Below, in pieces: positions 27,387-36,452 of a stretch of DNA of 64,000 nt (its first letter is position 1; each line of letters starts with the position of its first letter). A program made the translations under genes and the position numbers. This DNA is from Paraglaciecola sp. L3A3 (GTDB lineage Bacteria; Pseudomonadota; Gammaproteobacteria; Enterobacterales; Alteromonadaceae), in the NCBI RefSeq assembly GCF_009796765.1, contig NZ_CP047023.1, forward strand, positions 620,001 through 684,000, in the 5' to 3' direction. Below the pieces are notes generated by a model, which worked only from the letters and a program-made list of their open reading frames with translations, was not told where the DNA came from and did no database searches.

Positions 27387-27735
27387 GGTACTTAAACAAC
27401 CATGGATGGTTTGTTATGTCTCAGCCACGTAAAACCTAAAGCAGTTTAATCGATCCCCTTTATTGTGTGCTCGGAGTTCAGCATTGGCATGGAATACCTA
27501 AATGAACCACGATCAAAAATAGTTGGACTGTTAAAATTTGTCATTCCTGCATGTTGTTAGCAGGAATCCATAATTTAAATATGAGTCGTCTAGCGACGGA
27601 ATCAGCATCACACTTTTGATACTAGCTACTACTAAAAGATAACTGCTAGCTATTGCCTGTGTCAGATGAATTTTGTTCTATTTAAATGAATAATTAATTT
27701 AAAACGGCTACGTCCTCCTTTACTATTAAATGTAT
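27387..27735. other. Gene-free stretch with repeats, acyltransferase to EamA-like gene
   Basis: Convergent intergenic DNA of 349 bp. It holds AACCATGGATGGTT (27397-27410, a GGAT-loop palindrome like those near 31.6-31.9 kb), then palindromic repeat copy 2 at 27540-27570, followed by GTCGTCTAGCGAC, a small hairpin. No open frame of note. Confidence 0.6.
27540..27570 (+). repeat. Short palindromic repeat, copy 2
   Basis: GTCATTCCTGCATGT then TGTTAGCAGGAATCCA, the cleanest copy: ATTCCTGC and GCAGGAAT are exact reverse complements across a 9-nt loop. It differs from copy 1 at two positions. Confidence 0.75.
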
Positions 27736-28107
27736 TTAACTTTTAGACACTAAATAAACACCGACTGAAATAAATACAGTGCCTATTATTTTATAAGGAT
27801 TAAGAGGTTCGTTAAGTAACCAGTACGCGCATATCATGGTGCCTATAAAGCCAAGTCCAACGAAAGGGTATGCCTTGCTTACTTCCATTTTTGATAAGAC
27901 GTATAACCAAGCCCCCATACTTGCCACATAGGAGGCTAAACCTAAAATAATAAATATATTCGTAGAAATAGCAATTAATGCCGAGGGCAGGTTTTCCGCA
28001 AGGGCTTTTTGTACATGTTCATTACTCATGCCATTTTTTAAAAATAGCTGTGCAGCTACAGAAAGGCTTATACTGATGAGGATAGCGCTTAGAATAATGA
28101 TGTTCAT
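27736..28107 (-). CDS. Small EamA/SMR-type membrane transporter (ArnE/ArnF-like)
   Basis: 123 aa with four predicted membrane helices (IIILSAILISISLSVAAQLFL; IFIILGLASYVASMGAWLYVLS; VGLGFIGTMICAYWLL; IIGTVFISVGVYLVS). LSKMEVSKAYPFVGLGF and the C-terminal GVYLV are typical of the ArnE/ArnF and small multidrug resistance branch, half-size proteins that flip undecaprenyl-linked sugars as dimers. Start overlaps the stop of the HAD-UbiA gene by the ATGA arrangement, so they are co-translated. With its neighbours it could flip a polyprenyl-phosphate sugar. Confidence 0.8.
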   Translation of the reverse strand: MNIIILSAILISISLSVAAQLFLKNGMSNEHVQKALAENLPSALIAISTNIFIILGLASYVASMGAWLYVLSKMEVSKAYPFVGLGFIGTMICAYWLLNEPLNPYKIIGTVFISVGVYLVSKS

Positions 28108-29525
28108 AATATTTGAGCCAATAATGCAATGACACCAATAAAGGCTATTGTGAGCATACTACCCGTATCTTTTATCGCAAAAACAATAGGGTCGTCATCC
28201 ATTTCTCCTCTATTTGTTTTCACCCACATTCTCAGTAACCAGTAGCAAAGGGCAGGTAATATTAACCATAGGATATTAGGTTCTTGATATTGATTCGCTA
28301 AAATATTGGAATTAACATAAAAACAAAACATTAATACGGCAAGCATTGCAGATGCCGTGCCAAAAGACATAAGTATGGGTAAATCTGCCGTATTATAATC
28401 TCTGCCATTGGCATGAGTTTGATTATTCATTTCAAACGATTTCAGCTCAGAGCAGCGTTTAATGAGCGCTAAGCTTAAGAATACAAACATCGAAAATGAC
28501 AACAACCAAAACGAAGTCGTTACTTGTAATATCACAGAGCCTGCAATGATACGTATGGTATACAAAGAGGCCAGAGTTATCACATCTATCCCAACATACT
28601 TCTTAATGCAAAAAGAGTAGAGTAATGTGGTTATCAAATAAAGGCACAAAACGAACAAAAAAGAACTGACAATGAAAAAAGTTAATCCGAATGAAATAAA
28701 CAATAGAAAAAGTGAGCAATGAATAGCTTTATTAATAGAGATCGAGCTAGCGGCTAAGGGGCGTTTACATTTTCTCGGATGTGATCGGTCTGATTCTAGG
28801 TCGAGCAAATCGTTAATTATGTATGTTGCCGATGCCAAGCAACTAAAACTAATAAAGCCTAACAATACGTCAATTAGTTTTGGCACATCAAAAAATAAGC
28901 CAGACACTAACAAAGGAACAAATATTAATAAGTTTTTAAGCCATTGATGAATACGTAACTGTTTAAACCATATCTTCATTGATTTTTGAGTGACGTCAAA
29001 AGTTAAATCTGTAGGCGATTTTATCGATAGCTTTTTTGCTTTAGTCGATGGATTAACTAAGATACTTTCTTGTGCATGTTTAAATAAAATAAAATCTTCT
29101 GTTGAATTGCCAGCGTAAGAAAACTCACTCGCAATAGATTGAATTTTATCAAGCTTGTTTTTACCCTTTAAATTATTTTTATCATCGCTACTAATATAAT
29201 CGTCTAACACTTCGCTATTATTACAGATTTGTTCTGCATATTTTTGATTGCTCGCGGTCGCTAATACTATATGGCGATCTAATTTCTTTTGCTCTAGTAA
29301 GTATGCGTAGAACTCTGAGTTTTTTGATAGTAAGTTCACATTAATATCTGAGTATATTGCTAGCCTATCTTTTAAATATGCCCTACCTTTTAGTAACCAT
29401 AAAAAGCATAAAAAAATTATTATTGGCCTCTTCTTAAAGGCTGAGATAAAGCTTTCAAAAAGAATATCTGATTTAATAAATGTCCCATCTAAATCAACAT
29501 ACAGTGTGTCTGCTCGCCTATTCAT
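28104..29525 (-). CDS. HAD phosphatase-UbiA prenyltransferase fusion
   Basis: 473 aa. An N-terminal HAD domain (1-150) opens with YVDLDGTFIKSD (nucleophile Asp and DxDGT). A UbiA-type membrane domain (about 185-473, around eight helices) follows, with the first Asp-rich motif NDLLDLESDRSHPRKCKRPL. In the family this arrangement occurs in proteins akin to decaprenyl-phosphate phosphoribose synthases: the UbiA part joins phosphoribosyl pyrophosphate to a polyprenyl phosphate and the HAD part removes the extra phosphate. It is between a GT-C-like membrane gene and a small flippase-like gene on the same strand. A substrate other than PRPP cannot be excluded. Confidence 0.85.
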   Translation of the reverse strand: MNRRADTLYVDLDGTFIKSDILFESFISAFKKRPIIIFLCFLWLLKGRAYLKDRLAIYSDINVNLLSKNSEFYAYLLEQKKLDRHIVLATASNQKYAEQICNNSEVLDDYISSDDKNNLKGKNKLDKIQSIASEFSYAGNSTEDFILFKHAQESILVNPSTKAKKLSIKSPTDLTFDVTQKSMKIWFKQLRIHQWLKNLLIFVPLLVSGLFFDVPKLIDVLLGFISFSCLASATYIINDLLDLESDRSHPRKCKRPLAASSISINKAIHCSLFLLFISFGLTFFIVSSFLFVLCLYLITTLLYSFCIKKYVGIDVITLASLYTIRIIAGSVILQVTTSFWLLSFSMFVFLSLALIKRCSELKSFEMNNQTHANGRDYNTADLPILMSFGTASAMLAVLMFCFYVNSNILANQYQEPNILWLILPALCYWLLRMWVKTNRGEMDDDPIVFAIKDTGSMLTIAFIGVIALLAQIL

Positions 29526-29543
29526 TACATTCCCTATTTAAGA

Positions 29544-31217
29544 TTAAAGTGTGTAGCAATATGTTACTTTATTATACGAGCCTTTTAATACTTTAAGGTT
29601 ATTACATTTTTTAAGTTGTTCTGCGGTACGTTCTTGAAAAATAATATTTTCATCTTGAAGTCTTGCTCGAATAGAATAAAAAGGAGAGAAATTTATATAG
29701 AGTAAAGAATCATTAGTTTTCAATTCTCTGAGTTCTTTATTGATGTCGATAGTTGTCAAAGTTGTTTTTAGTGCCATTCCCGAAAAAATCACTAGCGAGT
29801 TGAGTAGCATTGTCATAATCAGCGAAAAGTAGATACCTTGACTAAACTTATTATTTAATTTACTTAATATAAATATCATAATTATTGGGAAAAGCCACAT
29901 TTGTGGGGTGTATCGCGCCCACCATGATTCTGGATGAATAAAAACGGAAAACATTAAAAAGAAAATTATTAATGTAAATATGAATTTTGAATAAACAAGT
30001 TTCTTTTGCATCGCTATATAGATTAATGAAATAACTGAAATAATAAATATTCCACTAAATAGCACCCCAAATCCAGATAACCTAGCATCATGTTTTATAG
30101 AGTTTGATACTTCGTCAAGACTATCAATTATAAACGGGAATTTTAAATTCATGCCCCCATTTAACGAGTTTGAAACTGAATGAAATAACGAGATAAAGTA
30201 ACGCTCAAAAGAATTGAAGGAGGCCAAAATACTAGGTGTGTTGTGGGTCATTATATCTACTGGTTGGGCACCGTACAAAGGGTAAAATGGATGGCCAAAA
30301 TCTAATAAGTTTTTTATATAAGTGTCGTATCCAAACAAACATATAGCTAAAACCAAGACTATAAATGAACGAATGCCGAAAATGAAAGACTGCTTAATCC
30401 CTTTTCTAGCTAGAATGTACGTAAGCCATCCTAAAATTATAACGCAATAATATGGGATACCTGTAAATTTAGTGTTGATTAACAGTACCGTAGAAAAGAA
30501 TAAAACAGTCCACCAGTAATTGTTGTTATTTACATTTATTTGAAAACAAGAAAATACAATAATTAACATTAATACATAGATGATCCCATCAACATAATAA
30601 GTAAATATTTGATTGATAAAAATAGGGTTTAAGCAGATTAAAAGTGAAGTTATTAGTGAAATTATTAATGTAGTATTCTTGATGGATAATAAGGTACTTA
30701 GAGAAAGAAGAAATAAAGCCATACAAAGAATTAACTGGTATGACTTACCTGCCTCAACTGAATTAAATACATGATAATGGGCTGCGCTATAGATCCATGT
30801 CCATTTAGGATAATGGTTAACCCATAAAGATGTAGGAACCTCTTGTGCAACATCATTATATACCGGATTCCATCCCTCTTTTATTTGTATTATTGCTTCC
30901 CTATGATAAGTTAATCCATCATAAGCTGTGCCATACACAGACTGAGATAAAAAAACACTGAGAAATATAATGCCAAAAAATATCCCTAAAATAATTACGA
31001 TATAATTTGGGGGAAAATATATTACTTTAGAAGTTTTGAATACAAAAAATGCGATTAATAGTAATGATGCAAATATTGAATATTCTATTAATGGAAGCTT
31101 AAACCAAAATCCAATTATCGAAAAAGAATAAGTAAAAAATACATAGGCTAAAAGTGAGATGCCTAAAATTTGGAGTAAATTACTTAATAAATGTTTATCA
31201 ATCGTCTTATTAAACAT
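29544..31217 (-). CDS. Multi-spanning GT-C-like membrane glycosyltransferase (probable)
   Basis: 557 aa, about 12-13 membrane helices and a short C-terminal soluble tail (residues 505-557). The first large extracytoplasmic loop carries AYDGLTYHREAIIQIKEGW, an acidic/His-containing loop at the place where GT39/ArnT-type GT-C enzymes have their catalytic acidic residue. I do not recognise a named family, so the function is inferred from topology and from the HAD-UbiA gene 18 bp downstream. If correct it would transfer the polyprenyl-phosphate-linked sugar to a periplasmic acceptor. Very AT-rich. Start ATG at 31217, AAGGA upstream. Confidence 0.6.
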   Translation of the reverse strand: MFNKTIDKHLLSNLLQILGISLLAYVFFTYSFSIIGFWFKLPLIEYSIFASLLLIAFFVFKTSKVIYFPPNYIVIILGIFFGIIFLSVFLSQSVYGTAYDGLTYHREAIIQIKEGWNPVYNDVAQEVPTSLWVNHYPKWTWIYSAAHYHVFNSVEAGKSYQLILCMALFLLSLSTLLSIKNTTLIISLITSLLICLNPIFINQIFTYYVDGIIYVLMLIIVFSCFQINVNNNNYWWTVLFFSTVLLINTKFTGIPYYCVIILGWLTYILARKGIKQSFIFGIRSFIVLVLAICLFGYDTYIKNLLDFGHPFYPLYGAQPVDIMTHNTPSILASFNSFERYFISLFHSVSNSLNGGMNLKFPFIIDSLDEVSNSIKHDARLSGFGVLFSGIFIISVISLIYIAMQKKLVYSKFIFTLIIFFLMFSVFIHPESWWARYTPQMWLFPIIMIFILSKLNNKFSQGIYFSLIMTMLLNSLVIFSGMALKTTLTTIDINKELRELKTNDSLLYINFSPFYSIRARLQDENIIFQERTAEQLKKCNNLKVLKGSYNKVTYCYTL

Positions 31218-31612
31218 CTTTATCCTTAAATAGTTTTTTATTCATTTATTAAAACATACTAAGGCCAATTGACCAATCGTATTAACTGACCTGAATGTCT
31301 TTGAAAATAACGGCAGAGTCAGTTTTTTTACTTTTTAATATACTTATTGGGATTGAAATAGTTGTTTTTTCTTTGTGGCTGTTAGCCTTTTCAGTATAAA
31401 TTTTGTTCTAACTAAACGCTTTTTAATCGCGGCGCTGGTTTACTCCAGGCATCCTGCCTTACTACTATCAGGACAGTCATCATTGCAATTGGTTATTTAG
31501 GTGCTTTGTTTCCAAGTCTTTAACCCGTTATTACAGTATTTATCGGCGCAGTCGATGCTTTTGATTTTCTGCGACTCAAAGCTCGCTATTTTTTATAACA
31601 AACTCTAAAGGA

Positions 31613-31635
31613 CAATTGGCATGGATAGCCAATTG
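31613..31635. repeat. GGAT-loop hairpin 1
   Basis: CAATTGGC, loop ATGGATA, GCCAATTG: eight perfect pairs. First of a set in 31.6-31.9 kb sharing GGAT in the turn. Confidence 0.7.
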
Positions 31636-31794
31636 AGTGGTGTTTTGTCGGGAACAAATCAGCACGGCCTTTTGAGTTTATAAAAAATAGAATAAGAGCT
31701 TTGTTGGAGACCGGCTTCTTTTGCTTACTTTTCTTAGCTGTTGACCAAATTTTTAACGGATAAAAATAGAACAGCTTTAGCTGGCCCGAAGGGT

Positions 31795-31871
31795 GAAATA
31801 CATGGATGTATTTCATAAAAAAGTCAGTCGCCCAGCAGGGATGCTGGGTGATACCCCGCAATGGATTGCGG
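31795..31871. repeat. Cluster of three GGAT-type hairpins
   Basis: Three perfect stems in 77 bp. GAAATACAT-GG-ATGTATTTC at 31795-31814 (9 bp), CCCAGCA-GGGA-TGCTGGG at 31831-31848 (7 bp) and CCGCAAT-GG-ATTGCGG at 31856-31871 (7 bp). A smaller GTGC-GAA-GCAC follows at 31895-31905. The array resembles a mosaic REP/BIME-like element. Confidence 0.75.
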
Positions 31872-31943
31872 TGAACGTAGTGAATAATCTTAGTGTGCGA
31901 AGCACATGCCCTGTCGCGCAGCGATTACCTCACGGCGTAGCCA

Positions 31944-31973
31944 TAAAAAAAGACGCTTTTGCGTCCTTTTTTT
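31944..31973 (-). terminator. Rho-independent terminator of glmS
   Basis: On the minus strand: A-run, GGACGC, loop AAAA, GCGTC, then at least seven T. The stem GACGC/GCGTC is at 31952-31956 and 31961-31965, with A7 on one side and T7 on the other, so it can also stop plus-strand transcription. It begins about 20 bp past the glmS stop codon. Confidence 0.85.
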
Positions 31974-31993
31974 AAATCAAAACCCAAAAACCA

Positions 31994-33826
31994 TTACTCC
32001 ACAGTCACAGATTTGGCCAAATTCCTTGGCTGATCCACATCCGTCCCCTTAATAATTGCTACGTAATATGACAATAGCTGTAAAGGTAAAGTATAGATAA
32101 TAGGGGCTATGGCCGCTTCGCAGTGGGGTACGTTGATTACGCGCATGGTGTCGTCGCTTTGGAAGTGGGCTTCTTTATCGGCAAACACATACATGATGCC
32201 GCCACGGGCACGGACTTCTTCGACGTTAGATTTTAGCTTTTCTAATAACTCATTATTAGGGGCTACCACTATCACTGGCATTTCGTCATCAATTAAGGCT
32301 AATGGGCCGTGTTTTAGTTCGCCTGATGCATAAGCTTCTGCGTGAATATACGAAATTTCTTTTAACTTTAACGCACCTTCCATGGCGATAGGGTATTGGT
32401 CGCCACGACCTAAGAATAAGCTGTGATGTTTGTCGGCAAATTCTTCGGCTAGATCTTTAATGCTTTCGGTTAACAGTAGGGTTTCTTCTAACTTGGCTGG
32501 TAATGTATGTAAGGCTTTAACTATGTCGTCATGGTCTGTTTTAGCCATATTGTTATGTTGGCCTAAGGCTAAAGTCAGCATTAAAAAGCCGGTTAACTGA
32601 GTAGTGAACGCTTTAGTCGACGCCACACCAATTTCAGCGCCAGCTAAGGTCATAAAGGCTAAGTCAGATTCACGTACTAATGACGAACCAGGTACGTTAC
32701 AAATAGTTAAGCTTGCTGCATAACCTTGTTCTTTGGCCAGTCTTAGAGCAGCTAAAGTGTCGGCGGTTTCACCTGATTGTGAAATAGTCACAATTAAACT
32801 ATTAGGGTGTACGAATGATTTTCTGTAACGGAATTCAGAGGCTATTTCGACGTTACACGACACATTAGCGTATTGCTCTAACCAATAACGAGCGGTCATG
32901 CCTGAGTGGTAGCTGGTGCCGCAGGCGATAATTTGTACGTGTTTGATACCGGCGAGTAGTTCGTCGGCGCCGTGGCCAAATATGTTGGCACTAATGCCCG
33001 TTTCGCTTAAACGGCCGCTTAGGGTGTTACGCACAACGGCTGGTTGTTCGTGGATTTCTTTTAACATGTAGTGGCGGTAACCACCTTTATCGCCCGCATC
33101 GTGTTCAACGTCAGTTTCGTTAACTTCACGCTCTACAGTTTGACCATTGGCATCATAAACTTTAATGCTAGTACGGGTAATCTCGGCTACGTCGCCTTCT
33201 TCTAAAAACATAAAACGGCGGGTAACTGGTAATAATGCCATTTGGTCAGAGGCGATAAAGTTTTCGCCTATGCCTAAACCAATTACTAATGGGCTACCAG
33301 AACGGGCAACGATAATGCGTTCAGGATCTTGTTTATCCATGATTACTGTGCCATATGCTCCGTGGAATTTTTTCACAGACTGTTGTACGGCTTGTAATAA
33401 ATCATCACATTGATCTAATTCAAAATGCACTTGGTGAGCGATGGTTTCTGTGTCTGTGTCAGAGGTAAAGCCATAACCTTTTTCGGTTAGGTCGCTACGT
33501 AAAGCTTGATAGTTTTCGATAATACCATTGTGTACTACGGCAATACGCTCAGTAGAAAAATGTGGGTGAGCATTGGCTTCGGTTACGCCGCCATGAGTGG
33601 CCCAGCGTGTATGAGCAATACCTGTTGTACCTTTAACTGGAGATTCATGCAGAGCGTCGGCTAGTTCTTTTACTTTACCTATGCGACGTGTTCTGTTTAA
33701 GTTACCTTGGTCATCTAATAAGGCGACGCCTGCAGAATCATATCCTCGATATTCGAGTCGTCTTAATCCTTCAAGTAAAATTTCTACTACGTTTCGTTCG
33801 GCTATGGCGCCAACAATTCCGCACAT
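31994..33826 (-). CDS. glmS: Glutamine--fructose-6-phosphate aminotransferase (isomerizing)
   Basis: Makes glucosamine-6-phosphate from fructose-6-phosphate and glutamine, the entry step to UDP-GlcNAc for peptidoglycan and LPS. The ATG at 33826 is right because the processed N-terminal Cys must follow Met ([15 protein letters not shown]), and GGAG lies upstream; the frame is open 11 codons further. A class II glutaminase domain (1-240) and two SIS sugar-isomerase domains follow, including [14 protein letters not shown] and the C-terminal [13 protein letters not shown]. 610 aa. Fourteen bp after the DeoR-type regulator, one operon. A terminator follows at 31944-31973. Confidence 0.95.
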   Translation of the reverse strand: MCGIVGAIAERNVVEILLEGLRRLEYRGYDSAGVALLDDQGNLNRTRRIGKVKELADALHESPVKGTTGIAHTRWATHGGVTEANAHPHFSTERIAVVHNGIIENYQALRSDLTEKGYGFTSDTDTETIAHQVHFELDQCDDLLQAVQQSVKKFHGAYGTVIMDKQDPERIIVARSGSPLVIGLGIGENFIASDQMALLPVTRRFMFLEEGDVAEITRTSIKVYDANGQTVEREVNETDVEHDAGDKGGYRHYMLKEIHEQPAVVRNTLSGRLSETGISANIFGHGADELLAGIKHVQIIACGTSYHSGMTARYWLEQYANVSCNVEIASEFRYRKSFVHPNSLIVTISQSGETADTLAALRLAKEQGYAASLTICNVPGSSLVRESDLAFMTLAGAEIGVASTKAFTTQLTGFLMLTLALGQHNNMAKTDHDDIVKALHTLPAKLEETLLLTESIKDLAEEFADKHHSLFLGRGDQYPIAMEGALKLKEISYIHAEAYASGELKHGPLALIDDEMPVIVVAPNNELLEKLKSNVEEVRARGGIMYVFADKEAHFQSDDTMRVINVPHCEAAIAPIIYTLPLQLLSYYVAIIKGTDVDQPRNLAKSVTVE

Positions 33827-33840
33827 ATTCTGCTCCAAAT

Positions 33841-34608
33841 TTACTGGGTTGAGGCGCATAGTACTTTTACGCCATGATTTTCGATTACTTGTTTAGAGGC
33901 TAAATCTATTTGATCATCGGTGACTAATACCGAGATAGATTGCCAAGGTAATTCCACATTGGGAATTTTTCGTTGTAATTTTTCTGATTCGGCCATCACT
34001 ATAACTTGATTTGATACTTCTGCCATTACTCGGCTTAAATGTGTTAGCTCGTTAAAAGTGGTTGAGCCTTTTTCAATGTCTAAACCCGCTGCACCTAAAA
34101 AGGCTTGGTCAAAATTGTAAGCCCGTAACATTTGCTCGGCCATTTGACCTTGGAATGAATGAGATTGAGCATCCCACGAGCCGCCAGTCATTAATACCTT
34201 GGGCTCGTTTTCTTGTTCTAATAAGGTATTGGCAACATGCAGTGAATTAGTCATCACGACTAAGCCAATTTTACTTTTTACCTGAGGTATTAATGCTGAT
34301 GTAGTACTGCCGCTGTCTATGATAATTCGGTTGTGGTCTTTTATTAGGGTGGCAGCTAAAGTCGCAATCGCTATCTTTCGAACCGAAACTTTCTCACAAG
34401 AAAGTTCTGATGATTCAGTGGTTAATAACACTGCGCCTCCATATTTTCTCAGCAATAAACCATTATTTTCAAGTTCGGACAGATCTTTACGAATAGTCAC
34501 TTCAGAGGTAGACAGTTCTTTAGATAAGGCGTCAACAGACACTTCGCCTACTTGGTTAAGGCGGTCAATAATGGCTCTTCTACGCTGCTGAGTGTTACGT
34601 TTTTGCAC
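33841..34608 (-). CDS. DeoR/GlpR-family transcriptional regulator upstream of glmS
   Basis: DeoR-type winged helix at residues 1-57 ([27 protein letters not shown]...[10 protein letters not shown]), then the ISOCOT-fold effector domain with [27 protein letters not shown] and FLGAAGLD. Such regulators bind sugar phosphates; being 14 bp from glmS, a role for glucosamine-6-phosphate or a related metabolite is likely. Start uncertain: GTG at 34608 gives [13 protein letters not shown]; a TTG one codon upstream is also open. Three repeats of a TTACGA-type motif lie just upstream, suggesting autoregulation. Confidence 0.87.
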   Translation of the reverse strand: MQKRNTQQRRRAIIDRLNQVGEVSVDALSKELSTSEVTIRKDLSELENNGLLLRKYGGAVLLTTESSELSCEKVSVRKIAIATLAATLIKDHNRIIIDSGSTTSALIPQVKSKIGLVVMTNSLHVANTLLEQENEPKVLMTGGSWDAQSHSFQGQMAEQMLRAYNFDQAFLGAAGLDIEKGSTTFNELTHLSRVMAEVSNQVIVMAESEKLQRKIPNVELPWQSISVLVTDDQIDLASKQVIENHGVKVLCASTQ

Positions 34609-34623
34609 CAAAAGCTCTCTTAG

Positions 34624-34690
34624 CTTACGAATCGAAATGTATTTTACGTATTAACTTACGAACTTCAAGTATAAGTTACGATTTGTAAGT
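34624..34690 (-). promoter_or_regulatory. Candidate DeoR operator array upstream of the regulator-glmS operon
   Basis: CTTACGAA at 34624-34631 and at 34655-34662, and GTTACGAT at 34675-34682, the last followed by GTAAG (34685-34689). Start-to-start distances are 31 and 20 bp, close to three and two helical turns, so all would face the same side of the DNA. They begin about 15 bp from the regulator start. Inferred, untested. Confidence 0.45.
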
Positions 34691-34980
34691 ATGAGAATGA
34701 GTACTTAAAGGTAGAATCAGTAGGTAGGAGTTAGGAAATAGGAAGTAAAAAATCAAAAGCAAAAGCGTTTTACCACAGGGCGCAGAAGTAAAGAGTAGTA
34801 AGTTCTCAAAGTTAAATAATCGCTGGTGTTTCGCTGTGACAGTTATTTTTGGCTTATTAGGTAATAAAAGGCTGGATCCCTGCTAACTAAATGCAGGAAT
34901 GACAAATTTTAAAACATGCCGGAATGGCAATTTCAATGCCAGTCCAACTACCTCCTATTCCCTAGCGACTGCTTTTATTA
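34691..34980. other. Gene-free stretch between the regulator and the PL7 gene
   Basis: Contains purine-rich text (GGAAATAGGAAGTAAAAAA), a CACAGGGCGCAGAAG string related to 25.97-26.0 kb, and palindromic repeat copy 3 at 34873-34903. The remainder has no gene signal. Confidence 0.5.
34873..34903 (-). repeat. Short palindromic repeat, copy 3
   Basis: Reverse complement of the consensus, GTCATTCCTGCAT then TTAGTTAGCAGGGATCCA on the minus strand. It differs from copy 2 at a few positions; one is in the right arm (GCAGGGAT). Confidence 0.7.
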
Positions 34981-35910
34981 TTAGTGCTCATAACCTTTAT
35001 GACTGTTTTTTAGACGATAAAAGGTTGCTTGAACATAGTCTTTGGGATCGCCAGAGTTATTTTGATTGTACACACCTGCTTTAAAGTACATGTACTGATC
35101 ACGTTTGTGGTAACCGCTGTCTTTCATATCGACTACGTGAGTAATATCTGCTTTACCTTCGCGGCTAAGAGTGACGGTTAATGTGTTGTCTAGCACATCA
35201 ATTATGTAGCTAAATTTTTCACCTAGCGCTATGCCGTCTACTGGATCTTTAGCATTACTCGATCGTGAACCGTTAAACTCATAATATTGCTCATCGCCTT
35301 TTCTTGGTTCGTGAGCCAGATAAACGACACCTTTAGTGTTGTTGGGTAATTTTCGATAATACAATCTTGCTGGTTCATCGTCTTTTGCATGAATCTGACC
35401 AATAATCACCCGACCTACTTGCGAAGGTTTACCGGTAATAGTGACATTATTTACTGCGACTGTGGCTTCTAATCTGCCGTCAATACCACCCGCTTTACGA
35501 TGTTCTTGACCTCGTACTGAGCTAAATATCCAATTGTTTTTAGTCACTCCTTGTACTTTTACGCGATTATCTCCCCGTCTTAACATCTCACGGAGTTCTG
35601 TACGGGTGTATTTAGTGTTCTTTGAGGTTTTCACCCCATCAACAAAAGCGGTAAATACCATGCCGCCATCTTCTCTGGTGTAAAAGTAGGGGGCAATTTG
35701 AAAACCTTTCTCTAAATATGCTTCAGGGATGGTATCTACCTTTCCATCTTTATTGGTGTCTATTGGTAAACTGATATTCCAATCTAACAGATCAAAGTTA
35801 TGTCCTGGTGGAGCTTTGGGATCAAGTGCTCTTGTTTCGTTTGCACTGATAACACCGCTTACCATGAAATAAAGAAGTGTCGTGCAGATAGCCTGCTTTG
35901 AATAAGACAT
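34981..35910 (-). CDS. Polysaccharide lyase family 7 alginate lyase
   Basis: 309 aa with a signal peptide (MSYSKQAICTTLLYFMVSG...SA) and one PL7 jelly-roll. All three PL7 signature blocks are present: YTRTELREML, GRVIIGQIHAKDDEP (QIH version) and QYMYFKAGVYNQN. The Gln, His and Tyr of these blocks do the beta-elimination; QIH-type enzymes tend to accept polyG or MG stretches. It depolymerises alginate of brown algae outside the inner membrane. It is divergent from the large lipoprotein gene across 542 bp, and lies on the same strand as deoR-glmS but is not in that operon. Confidence 0.92.
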   Translation of the reverse strand: MSYSKQAICTTLLYFMVSGVISANETRALDPKAPPGHNFDLLDWNISLPIDTNKDGKVDTIPEAYLEKGFQIAPYFYTREDGGMVFTAFVDGVKTSKNTKYTRTELREMLRRGDNRVKVQGVTKNNWIFSSVRGQEHRKAGGIDGRLEATVAVNNVTITGKPSQVGRVIIGQIHAKDDEPARLYYRKLPNNTKGVVYLAHEPRKGDEQYYEFNGSRSSNAKDPVDGIALGEKFSYIIDVLDNTLTVTLSREGKADITHVVDMKDSGYHKRDQYMYFKAGVYNQNNSGDPKDYVQATFYRLKNSHKGYEH

Positions 35911-36452
35911 ATTTAAACCTTTTAAAAAATTGTTACTGAATAGTTAATTTTATCTTATCAGTATTGCATAAAAACCAACTGGTAAGCTCGAGTTGATAAT
36001 GGGTGTTTTTAATTGGTTATGTTTATTTTGATTAATTGGTAAAGTAAATGGTTTGGTGGTAACCATATAAGGTAGATGAAGTCTTTTCTATAATAAGTAA
36101 TTAAAACTAGTTAAATTATTAAATTGATTTTGTCTTAATGAGTACGTTTAGGTGTAGTGGACGTTGTTAATATTTAGTCTTTTCTGCCAATGAAAGGTAA
36201 GGCTTAAAGTACCTCTATCCCACTGATTACGAGGTTTTAATTTTATTTTAGACCTTGTTTGGGTTCCTTTTGATATTCGTAATCAGCTTATTTAAACGTT
36301 TAATTCGCTTTTAAATTACATATTGGTATTACCAAAAAGCTTAACAAACTGCTTTCATGACATACCAATTTGGTTTACATTATAAATACATTTACCGTTG
36401 GCTTCCTATATCGGCGCCATTTTATAAGTAAAAGTTTTCAGGAGTAGAATGC
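35911..36452. promoter_or_regulatory. Divergent promoter region of the PL7 and large lipoprotein genes
   Basis: 542 bp with no gene. It has an exact inverted repeat CTGATTACGA (36223-36232) / TCGTAATCAG (36277-36286) around 44 bp, and just after it TTAAACGTTTAA (36292-36303), a 12-bp palindrome with the central CG of LacI-family operators. Both lie 150-230 bp upstream of the lipoprotein gene and about 310-390 bp from PL7. ACCAATTTGGT at about 36364 is a further short palindrome. Confidence 0.5.

Larger units (their letters stand above)
31218..31943. other. Gene-free region between the GT-C-like gene and glmS
   Basis: About 725 bp with no convincing gene. Short open frames at 31586-31861 and 31793-31975 are products of the hairpins and have no family features. 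The right half is a row of perfect palindromes with GGAT or similar centres, listed separately; the left half (31218-31600) is AT-rich and shows no pattern I could recognise. Confidence 0.6.

Noticed and set aside
31586..31975. Two small open frames in the hairpin region before glmS
   Set aside because: Encoded by perfect palindromes and terminator DNA; no ribosome-binding site and no recognisable sequence.
33827..33859. N-terminal 11-codon extension of GlmS
   Set aside because: The enzyme needs Cys directly after the initiator Met; the ATG at 33826 has a good ribosome-binding site.
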